From NCBI GenBank assembly GCA_017501865.1, contig JAFVWD010000053.1:1-5603 (forward strand): a stretch of DNA of 5,603 nt. The letters run 5' to 3'. Source of the stretch: Clostridia bacterium (GTDB lineage: Bacteria; Bacillota; Clostridia; Oscillospirales; Acutalibacteraceae). The number at the start of each line of letters is the position of its first letter. Position 1 is the stretch's first letter. This document shows positions 5,293-5,603 of this stretch, in pieces. A program made the translations under genes and the position numbers. The notes beneath the pieces were generated by a model. That model was not told the origin of the DNA. It saw only the letters and a list, made by a program, of their open reading frames with translations, and made no database searches.

Positions 5293-5538
5293 TTAACTGT
5301 TAAGATATGTTTTAAGAAGAGCTTGTAAAAGTTCATCTCTGTCAATCTTACGAATTAAACTTCTTGCATTATTGTGAGTAGTAATGTAGGTTGGGTCTTC
5401 AGACAAAATGTAGCCTACAAGCTGACTGGTAGGGTTATAACCTTTCTCTACAAGTGCATTGTAAACGGAAATAAGTATATCCCTCATTTCTTTCTCATGC
5501 TCATCTCTAATTGCAAACTGAATGGTTTTATCTGTCAT
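5293..5538 (-). CDS. ireB: IreB family regulatory phosphoprotein (UPF0297/YrzL)
   Basis: This 81-aa protein matches the small IreB/YrzL family along its whole length. Marks are VYNALVEKGYNPTSQLVGYIL (25-45), EDPTYITTHNNAR (47-59) and LIRKIDRDELL (61-71). In Enterococcus faecalis, IreB is phosphorylated by the PASTA kinase IreK on two N-terminal threonines three residues apart and affects cephalosporin resistance. T2 and T5 here (MTDKT) have the same spacing, so the phospho-sites appear kept. ATG at 5538 is the start: GGGAGGTG (5544-5551) lies 5 nt upstream, while the earlier in-frame ATG at 5562 has no ribosome site and sits at the predicted transcription start. It is the first gene of a leftward two-gene unit. 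No kinase or phosphatase gene is in the window. Confidence 0.93.
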   Translation of the reverse strand: MTDKTIQFAIRDEHEKEMRDILISVYNALVEKGYNPTSQLVGYILSEDPTYITTHNNARSLIRKIDRDELLQALLKTYLNS

Positions 5539-5543
5539 AAGAA

Positions 5544-5551
5544 CACCTCCC
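5544..5551 (-). promoter_or_regulatory. Ribosome binding site of ireB
   Basis: GGGAGGTG on the minus strand is 5 nt before ATG 5538. It lies inside the 24-nt extension that the ATG at 5562 would add, which argues against that longer start. Confidence 0.8.
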
Positions 5552-5568
5552 AATAAATTCATAGTACC

Positions 5569-5597
5569 ATTATAAACTATTATAATAAAAAATACAA
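5569..5597 (-). promoter_or_regulatory. Sigma-A-type promoter for ireB
   Basis: On the minus strand the -35 box TTGTAT (5592-5597, 4/6 match) and consensus -10 box TATAAT (5569-5574) are 17 nt apart. Transcription would start near 5562, giving a leader of about 25 nt with the ireB ribosome site. Confidence 0.7.
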
Positions 5598-5603
5598 CAG
5601 TTA

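Noticed and set aside
5374..5556. Plus-strand 60-aa open frame opposite ireB
   Set aside because: It is antisense to a confidently identified conserved gene and has no ribosome site.

Overview
The window is AT-rich, densely packed bacterial DNA. The gene set (IreB, TsaE/TsaB, RodA, RpiB, an orphan ECF S component), the strong Shine-Dalgarno (SD) sequences and the TTG starts fit a low-GC Firmicute. The class is most likely Clostridia, perhaps a gut Oscillospirales/Ruminococcaceae-type lineage; that placement is inference from protein character, not a database result.

Layout: (i) 79-118 is a hairpin terminator closing a leftward rodA-type gene (123-1301, minus). (ii) 1302-1388 is a short divergent intergenic region with a near-consensus leftward promoter for rodA and a weaker rightward candidate. 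(iii) 1389-4919 is a tight rightward run of five genes: tsaE, tsaB (20-nt overlap), rpiB (23-nt gap), an ECF transporter S component (40-nt gap) and a zinc-ribbon/transmembrane/RCC1-repeat protein (5-nt gap). (iv) 4929-4978 is a 23-bp perfect hairpin between converging genes, probably a two-way terminator. (v) 4977-5538 is a leftward pair, ireB then an unidentified 98-aa protein, driven by a well-formed promoter at 5569-5597.

Functions: rodA makes glycan strands for wall elongation. tsaE and tsaB serve tRNA t6A37 synthesis with TsaD, which is not here. rpiB interconverts pentose phosphates. The S component captures a small, unidentified, probably vitamin-like substrate and must borrow an energizing module encoded elsewhere. 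The fifth gene probably displays an eight-unit RCC1 beta-propeller outside the membrane with a zinc ribbon inside; its job is unknown. ireB is a small regulator tied to the PASTA-kinase (IreK/PrkC) system in relatives.

Most of the window is housekeeping. The parts that repay a second look are the RCC1 protein (eight repeats, an extracytoplasmic cysteine series, internal DNA repeats), the pair of covarying related hairpins at two convergent gene ends, and the uncharacterised partner of ireB. I see no CRISPR array, mobile element, tRNA or rRNA, and no convincing evidence of a new defence or mobile system.
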